From Bacteroidetes bacterium QH_10_64_19 (GTDB lineage Bacteria; Bacteroidota; Rhodothermia; Rhodothermales; Salinibacteraceae): 7,839 nt of DNA. Under the pieces are notes generated by a model. It saw only the letters and a program-made list of their open reading frames with translations. It ran no database searches and was not told where the DNA came from. Positions within the stretch are counted from its first letter, which is position 1, and each line of letters starts with the position of its first letter. Shown here piece by piece: positions 1 to 7,407 of this stretch. The stretch is from contig PXSY01000085.1 in NCBI GenBank assembly GCA_003023125.1, positions 1-7,839 on the forward strand, given 5' to 3'. The position numbers and the translations under genes were made by a program.

Positions 1-96
1 CTCCGAGGACGAGGACTCCGACTCGGGGTCTCCGCATCCCATCAGGAGGCTCATGGCCCCAAAACCATCCCGACGATGAAGCGAGGCCGAACGCAT
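1..96 (-). CDS. Probable lipoprotein, N-terminal part (runs off left edge)
   Basis: An open frame starts at ATG (96-94) and stays open for 32 codons to the window edge, so only the N-terminus is visible. It has an arginine-containing start (MRSASLHRRDGFG), a short hydrophobic stretch (AMSLLMGC) that ends in a lipobox-like L-M-G-C at residues 18-21, and then an acidic, serine-rich tether (GDPESESSSSE). This is the usual look of a Bacteroidota lipoprotein: signal peptidase II would cleave before the Cys and lipid would be attached to it. The hydrophobic core is short. An in-frame GTG at 123-121 would lengthen the n-region, and an ATG at 54-52 would shorten it, so the start is uncertain. The gene lies 33 bases after the lptD stop and is probably co-transcribed with it. 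Function cannot be read from this fragment. A chance open frame is possible in such GC-rich DNA. Confidence 0.5.
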   Translation of the reverse strand, partial: MRSASLHRRDGFGAMSLLMGCGDPESESSSSE

Positions 97-129
97 TCGT
101 CTTGTCGGGAGGCGGGCGAGCACTGAAGG

Positions 130-1908
130 TTAGGGAAAGGAGGTGCCGCGTCCACCGCCGGCGACGTTGCCCGCGGTGTTGCGGAGCCGGTTGCCGAACC
201 CGCCCAGCGGGCCCTCCTGCCCCGAATTTGGGATCTGGAGACGGAGCAGCTGAGACAACTGCCCGCTCTTCACCTGAAGGCTGAAGCTGTAGGACTGTCG
301 TGAGCCGAAGGGGACCCAACTGAAGGACATCACCCAGCACCGGCAGCGTCCAATGTCGCGGTTGAGGTTGATGCTCGTGGTCGCCAGCTCGTTCTGGACG
401 AGATCGTAGCCCGAGCGGCCCTCCAAAGACCACCGCGGCGTTACATCGAAGCTCACCCGGGTGTTGACCGTCGCCGTCTGGCTCTCGATCTGCTTCTGCG
501 GCCGGCGAAAGCTGTAGTTGAAGTCGAAGCTCAGGGTCCAGGGAATGTTCGTGTCGAGGTACCCTTGAGGGCCGAACCCTCCTTGCGGGGCCCCGGACGA
601 GCCGGTCTGTGAGCCCGTCTGTGAGGCAGAGCGCTGCCGCCCGGCCCGCCCGCCCGGCCCGCCGCGACCGCCCGACTGCAGACCGGGTCGGGTGCCCACC
701 CCACTGCCCCCGCCCTCCCCGTCGAACGAGCCGCTGAGATTGAGGCTGAACCGCGTGAGGCGCACCGGCGTGAGGGGGTTCTCCGTGAACATGTAGCGGT
801 CGACGCGCCGGAAGCGCTGCCTGTCACTGTCTCCGGTGCGGCGGAGCCGGTAGGGGGAGAAGGTCATGGACGACCGGACGCTGAAGTCGCGGATCGTCGT
901 GCGGGCCCCGAGGCCGATGTCGCTGAGCTTGAAGGCGTCGGCCGTGAAGTTGTAAGAGGCGTCCAGGTCAAAGTCCAGCAGCTTGAACTTGTCCTCCTCC
1001 GTCTCCCCGGTCGAGTCGACGCGCACGCGCTTCGTCTCAAGCTCGTTGTCGAGGCGAAAGCTCAGGGTGCGCTGCTCGTTGCTCCCGCGCACCCGGTTTC
1101 CGGTGAGGATGTCGTACCGGATGGGCGCTCCCTGTTCGTTCCGCACCGGGTCCCCGTCGTCGTAGCGGAGCGTGCGCGTCTGACCCCAGAACGGCGTGTT
1201 GAAGTTCGGGCTGTAGTTGAACGAGAGGGACGGCGACATCCGGTGGCGGAGGCCCTGGAAGGGGCCGACCCGGATTGGGAAAAGCCCGTATAGCTCGGTG
1301 TTGGCGGAGATGCCCGTCGAAAACTCCCGTCGGGCGTAGAAGCCCTGGACCCTCCGCTCCTCGGTGTTTTGCCGAATGTCGATCGAGTCTCGGCTGGCCG
1401 AGTCGGGGACGGTCACGACCTGGCGCGTGGTGCTAATGCGCCAGTCCGAGTTGTAGCGGATGTTGGGGCTGAGGCTGAGGTTGTAGCGGTTGACCCGGAA
1501 GGAAGCACTCACCGGAATCTGGTGCGTCGCGCTGAAGTCGAACTGCTCGTCGTCGCCGGTGGCGATCCGGTATTTCTCGCGGTCCACGAGCGCCTCGTAC
1601 CAGGCAATCTCAGAGACGCGAGTACTGTCCACCGAGTCGGGACTCTGATCGGGATCGCGAGGCGTGAACGAGTAGCTGTTCTCCACCGAGAGGTCGTAGG
1701 AGGTGGTAATCCGTTCGAACCACCGGTCCTCCCCCACGGCCTGATCGACCTCGAACGGCTTGAACCGGCGCTGCGAGAAGTTCAGGGTCGGCAGGGTCAT
1801 AGACACCTCTCCGCTCTGGAGCTGCTGGCGCTGGTTGGCGCTCACGCTCAGGTTCTTGCCGCTCCCGGCTGACGGCGTCGTTGTAGTTGTTGCTGTTGCG
1901 GCGCGCAA
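130..1908 (-). CDS. lptD: LptD-type LPS-assembly protein, C-terminal beta-barrel half (downstream of frameshift)
   Basis: This frame carries the C-terminal two thirds of an LptD/OstA-like outer-membrane protein, which with LptE inserts lipopolysaccharide into the outer leaflet. The nominal TTG start at 1908 is an artefact: the first 14 or so residues are an out-of-frame reading, and real homology begins near 1866, continuing the upstream frame. Recognisable Bacteroidota LptD features are SGEVSMTLPTLNFSQRRFKPFE (residues 32-53, split by a conserved SLNFN-like core), the WFE-I-SYDLSVENSYS strand region, a run of alternating strands through about 560, and the near-terminal block INLNRDIG...CWVMSFSWVPFG (513-535). 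A Gly/Ser/Gln-rich, low-complexity loop lies at residues 397-449 (about 564-720), probably an extracellular or periplasmic loop between strands. The stop is TAA at 132-130. With the upstream half the joined protein would be about 955 residues, normal for Bacteroidota LptD. The family call is firm; whether the gene is functional is not. Confidence 0.88.
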   Translation of the reverse strand: MRAATATTTTTPSAGSGKNLSVSANQRQQLQSGEVSMTLPTLNFSQRRFKPFEVDQAVGEDRWFERITTSYDLSVENSYSFTPRDPDQSPDSVDSTRVSEIAWYEALVDREKYRIATGDDEQFDFSATHQIPVSASFRVNRYNLSLSPNIRYNSDWRISTTRQVVTVPDSASRDSIDIRQNTEERRVQGFYARREFSTGISANTELYGLFPIRVGPFQGLRHRMSPSLSFNYSPNFNTPFWGQTRTLRYDDGDPVRNEQGAPIRYDILTGNRVRGSNEQRTLSFRLDNELETKRVRVDSTGETEEDKFKLLDFDLDASYNFTADAFKLSDIGLGARTTIRDFSVRSSMTFSPYRLRRTGDSDRQRFRRVDRYMFTENPLTPVRLTRFSLNLSGSFDGEGGGSGVGTRPGLQSGGRGGPGGRAGRQRSASQTGSQTGSSGAPQGGFGPQGYLDTNIPWTLSFDFNYSFRRPQKQIESQTATVNTRVSFDVTPRWSLEGRSGYDLVQNELATTSINLNRDIGRCRCWVMSFSWVPFGSRQSYSFSLQVKSGQLSQLLRLQIPNSGQEGPLGGFGNRLRNTAGNVAGGGRGTSFP

Positions 1909-2998
1909 AGTCCGTCGAGGTGGCCAGGTTAATGTCCCCGCGGATGGAGGCGGTGGGGGAGAGGTCCTGGCTGTGTTGCCACTTCAACTGGCCCCGATGC
2001 CGGTTGGTAAAGTCGGGGTCCTCCTCCTCGCCGATCTGGGTCCGTCGGTAGGTGAGGTTGACCTGTCCGTTGTAGCTGTACCGCTTGCGGTAGCGAAAAA
2101 TCGGATTCACCTCAAAGCTGCCCTTCGACCAGACGCTGGCCCGCAGCTGCAGGTCGGTGTAGGCGTTCATCGCAAAGTACCAGCCCCAGTTGCGGAGGAA
2201 AAGGCCCTTCCGGCGGTCCTGCCCGTAGTCCGGCGCAAGAGGGCCGCTCCGTCGCCCCGAGACGTTGGGCAGAAACCCGAACGGAAGCCATAGGGGCGTG
2301 GGGATGTCGAACAGGTACAGGTGAATGGGGCCGGTGTAGACCCATTCGCCCTCCACCTTCATCTGATTGGAGCGCAGCGAGTAGGAGGGGGTTTTGCCAG
2401 GCGGACAATCGCACGTCGTGTAGGAGCCGTCCCGGACGAACAGCGTACTGTCCTCAAACACCTTCACAGCATCGCCCTGCACGTAGCCCTGTTGCTGCTG
2501 GGTCCGGGCCGTCACCACACGGCCCCGACGGGTGCGAAGGTTGTACGAAAGGGTCTCCCCTGTAAACGATTGCCCCTGTCCTCGCTGGAAGGAGGGACGG
2601 GCCGGGCTGGCGGTGTCGGACGGTGCGCCGGATGCCCGGAGGCTGCTCGTCTCGAAATTCATCTCGATGGTTGCAGCCTTCAGGGTGGCGCCCTGATAGT
2701 CCATTTGGGCCTGTCCATGCAGAGTGCCCCGGTCCGCCGAGTCAGGAGGCATCCGGATCACCAGGGAGTCGGACGCTGTGAACTGCACGCCCTCCGAGGA
2801 ACTGTTAGCGTCGGCACCAGGACGAGACGAAGAGCCCGGGGGTGAAGAATTGTGGGCCGTCTGCTGGAGGGAGTCGGGAACACTGGGGCGCTCCTGCGCG
2901 GCACAGGGCGGCACGTAGCCACGCGGTGGGACAGACGCTGATCCGTCCCGCCCCCTCGTCGTGTGTGCTCGGTCACACGGCGCCGCTGCGGCAGGCAC
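1610..2998 (-). CDS. lptD: LptD-type LPS-assembly protein, N-terminal OstA domain half (upstream of frameshift)
   Basis: This is the 5' half of the same LptD gene. Residues 71-182 form an OstA/LptD-N-like periplasmic domain that takes LPS from the LptA-type bridge: GTLHGQAQMDYQGATLKA, then SFTGETLSYNLRTRRGRV, then YVQGDAVKV. It is followed by the family's barrel-entry signatures: DGSYTTCDCPP (190-200), P-HLYLFDIPTPLWLPFGFLP (224-244), GPLAPDYG and SKGSFEVNPIFRYRKRYSYNG. The real protein continues in frame to about codon 378 (position 1867). After that the frame yields Arg/Pro-rich nonsense to the stop at 1612-1610, while LptD sequence resumes in the frame of the downstream half. The chosen start is a GTG, 17 bases after the ROK kinase stop. 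No convincing signal peptide follows it in this frame, although the mature-like sequence CAAQERPSVPDSLQ begins at residue 32, so the N-terminus may also be disturbed. Confidence 0.88.
   Translation of the reverse strand: MPAAAAPCDRAHTTRGRDGSASVPPRGYVPPCAAQERPSVPDSLQQTAHNSSPPGSSSRPGADANSSSEGVQFTASDSLVIRMPPDSADRGTLHGQAQMDYQGATLKAATIEMNFETSSLRASGAPSDTASPARPSFQRGQGQSFTGETLSYNLRTRRGRVVTARTQQQQGYVQGDAVKVFEDSTLFVRDGSYTTCDCPPGKTPSYSLRSNQMKVEGEWVYTGPIHLYLFDIPTPLWLPFGFLPNVSGRRSGPLAPDYGQDRRKGLFLRNWGWYFAMNAYTDLQLRASVWSKGSFEVNPIFRYRKRYSYNGQVNLTYRRTQIGEEEDPDFTNRHRGQLKWQHSQDLSPTASIRGDINLATSTDFARRNSNNYNDAVSRERQEPERERQPAPAAPERRGVYDPADPELLAAPVQAVRGRSGRGGGPVVRTDYHLLRPLGGEQLLVHASRSRSESRLGGQYSRL
1861..1872 (-). 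other. Frameshift site splitting lptD
   Basis: Read on the minus strand, codons for N-Y-N-D-A-V-S are followed by CGG GAG CGG CAA. Skipping one base in the CCGGGAGC run (the CCC at 1864-1866 on the plus strand) gives S-R-S-G-K-N-L-S-V-S-A-N-Q, which joins the two LptD halves with no gap in the family pattern. The change is equivalent to one extra G in the coding strand. A sequencing or assembly error in a short G run, or a real inactivating mutation, explains it best. I see no slippery site or stimulatory element that would argue for programmed +1 frameshifting. Confidence 0.85.
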
Positions 2999-3015
2999 AC
3001 ATCCCCGAGCACGCT

Positions 3016-3999
3016 CTACGCGGAGCCGACCTGGGACTGCTTGCCCTCGAAAGCCAGACGGGCGGCCCCGAGGAGGTTTACGGTGTTGCCCAGCTCTTCT
3101 CGACGAATACGAAGGGCATCGCGAAGGCCCGGCGTAATGAAGCGGGGAAGGACGTTGCGGGCGGGATCTAGAATAAACGCACCTGCTCCCGAAACGCCTC
3201 CGCCGACGACAATGGTCCGAATATCGAGCAGATTGACGGCGGAGCCGAGCACACAGCCCAGCTTGTGTCCAGCCCAGGCCAGCACCTGTCGGGCGAACTC
3301 GTCGCCCTGGTCGGCGGCTTCGTACAATACCCGGGGCGTAATGTCGTCCAGATCCCTCTCCACCAGGTCGTGGATCGCGCTGTCGGGGTAGTTGATGAGG
3401 CGGTCGCGGGCGTGCTGGACAAGAAATTCCTGGCCCAGGTAGCCCTCAATGGCACCGCTCACCCCCGATTTTGCGTACGGCCCTTCGTAGTCGATGGTCA
3501 TGTGACCGATCTCCCCAGCGCCCCCGGTGCTGCCCCGAAAAATTTTGTTCTGGTAGATAATGCCGCCGCCGACGCCGGTGCCGAGCGTGACCATGATGAA
3601 TGAGTCGACCTCCTGGCCCGCGCCGTGGTAGGCCGAGCCAAGGGCGGCCATATTCGCATCGTTCTCGACAATGACCGACAAGGACGAGTCCAGCCGGGAC
3701 TGGAGGGCCGAGCAGAGATTGACCGACGTCCAGCCCTGGAAATTGGGTGGCTTCGACACGGTCGTGCGCTCCCAGTTGACGGCGCCGGGGGCCCCAATGC
3801 CGACACCAGCAATCGAACCCGACGGAGCCGCGTCCATCATGTCCGCCGCGATTGTGGCAATCGAGTCCTCGACATGCTCGGGCCCCTGATCGGCCTCTGT
3901 CGGCCGTTGCGTCCGTTCGACAATGCCCTCCTCGCGGTGCACGAGGGCAGCTTTCAGATTGGTGCCCCCCAAATCAACACCGATGGCATGAGCATTCAT
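3016..3999 (-). CDS. ROK-family sugar kinase (glucokinase-like)
   Basis: The gene encodes a cytoplasmic ROK kinase of 327 residues, the usual length, likely phosphorylating glucose or a related hexose or amino sugar with ATP. Visible motifs, in order, are the N-terminal phosphate loop GVDLGGTNLKAA (7-18), PNFQGW (85-90) in the sugar-binding region, ENDANMAALGSA (112-123) with the catalytic Asp at 114, the glycine-rich VTLGTGVGGG (137-146), the sugar-binding GEIGH (162-166), and IVVGGGVSGAG (263-273) near the C-terminus. Oddly, the ROK zinc signature CxCGxxGCxE is present as AKSGVSGAIE (176-185): the glycines and Glu remain and all three cysteines are gone. I chose the ATG at 3999 because the DxGGT motif follows directly, as in the family; an earlier in-frame start at 4098 would overlap ftsB and adds an Arg/Ser-rich tail. 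The gene lies between ftsB and lptD, 17 bases before lptD. The exact substrate cannot be decided from the sequence. Confidence 0.92.
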   Translation of the reverse strand: MNAHAIGVDLGGTNLKAALVHREEGIVERTQRPTEADQGPEHVEDSIATIAADMMDAAPSGSIAGVGIGAPGAVNWERTTVSKPPNFQGWTSVNLCSALQSRLDSSLSVIVENDANMAALGSAYHGAGQEVDSFIMVTLGTGVGGGIIYQNKIFRGSTGGAGEIGHMTIDYEGPYAKSGVSGAIEGYLGQEFLVQHARDRLINYPDSAIHDLVERDLDDITPRVLYEAADQGDEFARQVLAWAGHKLGCVLGSAVNLLDIRTIVVGGGVSGAGAFILDPARNVLPRFITPGLRDALRIRREELGNTVNLLGAARLAFEGKQSQVGSA

Positions 4000-4084
4000 G
4001 GATGGTGGGTGATCGGCAGAGCGTGAGCGGAAATAGCGGACAGGAAGAACGTCATGGGATGGCTGACGACGGACCGCCCACGGG

Positions 4085-4384
4085 CTACTCCGGCTCAACG
4101 CGATAGATCGTCTCGTTCGGTCGCTTCATGCCGTACTCTTCGCGGGCGATGCGTTCTACAGCGCTGTCGGACAGGGGACGGTCGAGCTGGGTGCGCAGCC
4201 GCTCGATGTCTTCGCGGAGGGCGGCATTCTCGCGCTGTGTCGCTTCCAGTTCCTGCTGCCAGTGGTACCGCTGCAGGAGGCTGTGGCTGTCGAAGAACAG
4301 GACCCACACGAACACCCCGGCCAAAAAGACGCCGATGCCCCACCACACTCGGGAGCGGGAACCGGACGGGTCGGACGTATCCAT
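4085..4384 (-). CDS. FtsB/DivIC-type septum formation initiator
   Basis: This is a 99-residue single-pass membrane protein of the septum formation initiator family (FtsB/DivIC). A short N-terminal cytoplasmic segment (1-12) is followed by a hydrophobic, Trp-rich membrane helix (about 13-31, VWWGIGVFLAGVFVWVLFF) and a charged coiled coil (about 37-68, with ELEATQRENAALREDIERLR). The family's short C-terminal block comes last, IAREEYGMKRPNETIYRV (79-96), in which the EEYGMKRPxE pattern is characteristic. Such proteins pair with an FtsL-like partner through the coiled coil and, in bacteria where this has been studied, activate septal peptidoglycan synthesis. The ATG lies 14 bases after the enolase stop, so the two are very probably co-transcribed; an eno-ftsB pair is also common in gammaproteobacteria. 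Length, topology and C-terminal motif all fit. Whether it should be named ftsB or divIC here is not decided by the sequence. Confidence 0.9.
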   Translation of the reverse strand: MDTSDPSGSRSRVWWGIGVFLAGVFVWVLFFDSHSLLQRYHWQQELEATQRENAALREDIERLRTQLDRPLSDSAVERIAREEYGMKRPNETIYRVEPE

Positions 4385-4398
4385 AACTGAGAGGTTGG

Positions 4399-5878
<1,480 letters not shown>

Positions 5879-5909
5879 AGGCCGACGAACCTGAACGGCT
5901 CGCCGGCCT
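5879..5909 (-). terminator. Intrinsic terminator after the TPR gene
   Basis: Read on the minus strand, the arm AGGCCGGCGAGCC, a five-base loop GTTCA and the arm GGTTCGTCGGCCT form an uninterrupted 13-bp stem with two G-U pairs. The stem's final T runs into TT and then CGT, so the U tract is short. The hairpin begins 24 bases after the TPR stop codon and ends about 190 bases before eno, which is where a terminator separating the two transcripts is expected. The stem is strong; the short U tract is the weak point. Confidence 0.6.
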
Positions 5910-5932
5910 GATCGTCATGGATGCCGCCTTGC

Positions 5933-7282
5933 TCAGCCAGAAGAGGAGCGGACCGATGTTGTTTCCCCGATCCACGAGTAGCAGCCGTAGTTGATGGTGA
6001 ACGTTCCTCCGTCCTCCCAGTCATCCCGGTAGAAGATGTCCTCGGTCGACGGGAAGACGCGCCGGTAGGTTTTAATCTTACTGTTGGCCGTGGAAGCAAC
6101 CGACGAGTCCATCTCTTTCGCCTGCCGGTACTTGTCGACAGCGGCCCAGTACACCGCCCGGTCGCCGCGGCTCATTTCGTTCCCGCTGCAGTTGTTCACG
6201 GCGCGAGCGTAGAGGTCACCGATGGCAAGGTACGCCCGACCGAAGTTCTCCTTCCGCTCAGCAGCCTTTCGGTACGCCTGGCGGGCCCTTGCCAGCTGAT
6301 CCATCTTCTGGTAAGCCTCGCCGCGGCTGAAGTGGTCTTCCGCCTCAAGCTCAGCGCCCTGCTCTTGCGCGCGCTCGTACGCCTCCAGGGCGGCCTCCGG
6401 TCGGCCGTCTTCAAGGCGCATCTGCGCGATTTTCCGGACCGTCTCGGCCGAAGGATTCATCGCTGTCAGACGCTTCGCCAGTTCCGAGGCTTTACTCACA
6501 TTCCCCTGTTTGTTGTAGGCGTTGAAGAGCTCTGTGAGCAACTGGGTGCTGTCGGGGTGTGCCTCTACCTGCTCCTTGAGGTATGAGATTTTCGCCTGCG
6601 AATTCTTGCCGAAGATGTCCTCACGGACGGAGCTAATCAACTCGGCCACTTCTTCGTCGTCGCCGCGCTTCTTCTCGACCGTATTGGCAAAGTCGAGCGC
6701 CTTCTGGAGCTCATTATTGTCCGCGTGTGACTGAAGCACCTGCTGGATGTAATAGGCATTGAGTTCATTCGGGGCGAGTTCGAACGCCTTCCGGTAGTGG
6801 GCCACGGGCGAATCCAGTCCCTCCAGGTCAGGCATGACGCCCTGATACTCTTCCACGAAGCGTCCCTTCCGTCGCTCCCACTTGTACGGCTCATAGTCGA
6901 TTCCCTGCTGCTCCATCTTCTTGGGAGCCGACGTGAGGTACGTCGCGGCCGTGTCCAGATATGCCTTCCGCGTTTCCTCGTCGCCCGCTTGTTCGGCGAG
7001 CCCCTCATACATCTTCACGGCCCGCCGATAATTCCGGGCGTCGTTTTTGGGCAGGCCGGGGGCATTCTCGAGGATCCACAAGAGGTCGCTCCGGGCATTC
7101 TTAAAGTTGTCGTTCTTGAAGCTCTCGTAGTAGAGACTATAGTGCATAAGCTTCTCCTGCCGGTTCGTCTCGCCGTTCTGAGCCGTGGCGGGGGGGGCAG
7201 CGACTGCAAGCAGTGACAGGCCCACGAGAAACGCTCCAAGGGACGAAAAGCGGGTAGGAAAAAGACCGTCGGTAGAAAACAT
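5933..7282 (-). CDS. Secreted TPR-repeat protein with Bacteroidota C-terminal WIxETTxVR motif
   Basis: This 449-residue protein is predicted to be exported. The N-terminus carries a Sec signal peptide: arginine at 11, hydrophobic core LGAFLVGLSLLAVAA (15-29) and a likely cleavage after ATA at residue 34, leaving Gln first. The rest is alpha-helical with tetratricopeptide-like pairs: one near 153-205 (ending in the canonical AHYRKAFELAPNELNAYY), and a clearer run at about 245-278, 279-312, 313-346 and 347-392. The last of these is interrupted by an insert containing NNCSGNEMSRGDRA. It ends in FPSTEDIFYRD and YGCYSWIGETTSVR (432-445), a C-terminal block I recognise from Bacteroidota periplasmic TPR proteins of unknown role. 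Cys365 and Cys434 could form a disulfide. The barrel gene upstream is 125 bp away and a terminator follows, so the two may form one envelope-related transcript. A protein-protein scaffold role is likely; the partner is unknown. The ATG at 7282 is clear. Confidence 0.88.
   Translation of the reverse strand: MFSTDGLFPTRFSSLGAFLVGLSLLAVAAPPATAQNGETNRQEKLMHYSLYYESFKNDNFKNARSDLLWILENAPGLPKNDARNYRRAVKMYEGLAEQAGDEETRKAYLDTAATYLTSAPKKMEQQGIDYEPYKWERRKGRFVEEYQGVMPDLEGLDSPVAHYRKAFELAPNELNAYYIQQVLQSHADNNELQKALDFANTVEKKRGDDEEVAELISSVREDIFGKNSQAKISYLKEQVEAHPDSTQLLTELFNAYNKQGNVSKASELAKRLTAMNPSAETVRKIAQMRLEDGRPEAALEAYERAQEQGAELEAEDHFSRGEAYQKMDQLARARQAYRKAAERKENFGRAYLAIGDLYARAVNNCSGNEMSRGDRAVYWAAVDKYRQAKEMDSSVASTANSKIKTYRRVFPSTEDIFYRDDWEDGGTFTINYGCYSWIGETTSVRSSSG
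7190..7197 (-). repeat. C8 homopolymer in the TPR signal peptide
   Basis: Eight consecutive C residues on the coding strand (G on the plus strand) encode part of the Ala-Pro-Pro-Ala stretch just before the predicted signal cleavage site. It is the longest single-base run I noticed in the window. A gain or loss of one base here would abolish the TPR protein after about 30 residues. In GC-rich DNA an eight-base run can arise by chance, so a phase-variation role is only a possibility. Confidence 0.6.
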
Positions 7283-7407
7283 GGTAGAGGGACGGATTCT
7301 GTCCGGTATTTTGAACAGGCTAGAGGATTAGACTGGACGTTCGGCGTCGGGTTTCAGAAAATCTTTTTCGACGAGAACGTCGCCGGGGCCGCGTGTGTGG
7401 ACGTCCG
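7283..7407. other. Intergenic gap between barrel and TPR genes
   Basis: This 125-bp stretch has no supportable gene. Its TPR-proximal half is richer in A and T than its surroundings (for example taatcctctagcctgttcaaaatac on the coding strand, read in two parts), as promoter regions often are, but I could not place a convincing -33/-7 pair. A short inverted repeat near 7369-7382 is too weak to call. Confidence 0.4.

Noticed and set aside
1861..1872. Programmed +1 frameshifting in lptD
   Set aside because: There is no slippery heptamer, in-frame stop at the site, or evident stimulatory structure, and no such mechanism is known to me for this family; an indel is simpler.
1369..2293. Plus-strand frames of 167 and 177 codons opposite lptD
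   Set aside because: They are Val/Gly/Arg-rich shadows of the lptD coding strand, with no family resemblance.
4000..4098. An N-terminal extension of the ROK kinase from a start at 4098
   Set aside because: It would add 33 Arg/Ser-rich residues before the DxGGT motif and overlap the end of ftsB; the ATG at 3999 fits the family.
5921..6586. A 221-codon plus-strand frame opposite the TPR gene
   Set aside because: It lies antisense to a well-supported gene and shows no domain or credible start; it is a codon-bias shadow.
7369..7382. A small inverted repeat (CGACG-AGAA-CGTCG) next to a T run, as a terminator for the barrel gene
   Set aside because: The stem is only 5 bp and the T run is on the wrong side for minus-strand transcription.
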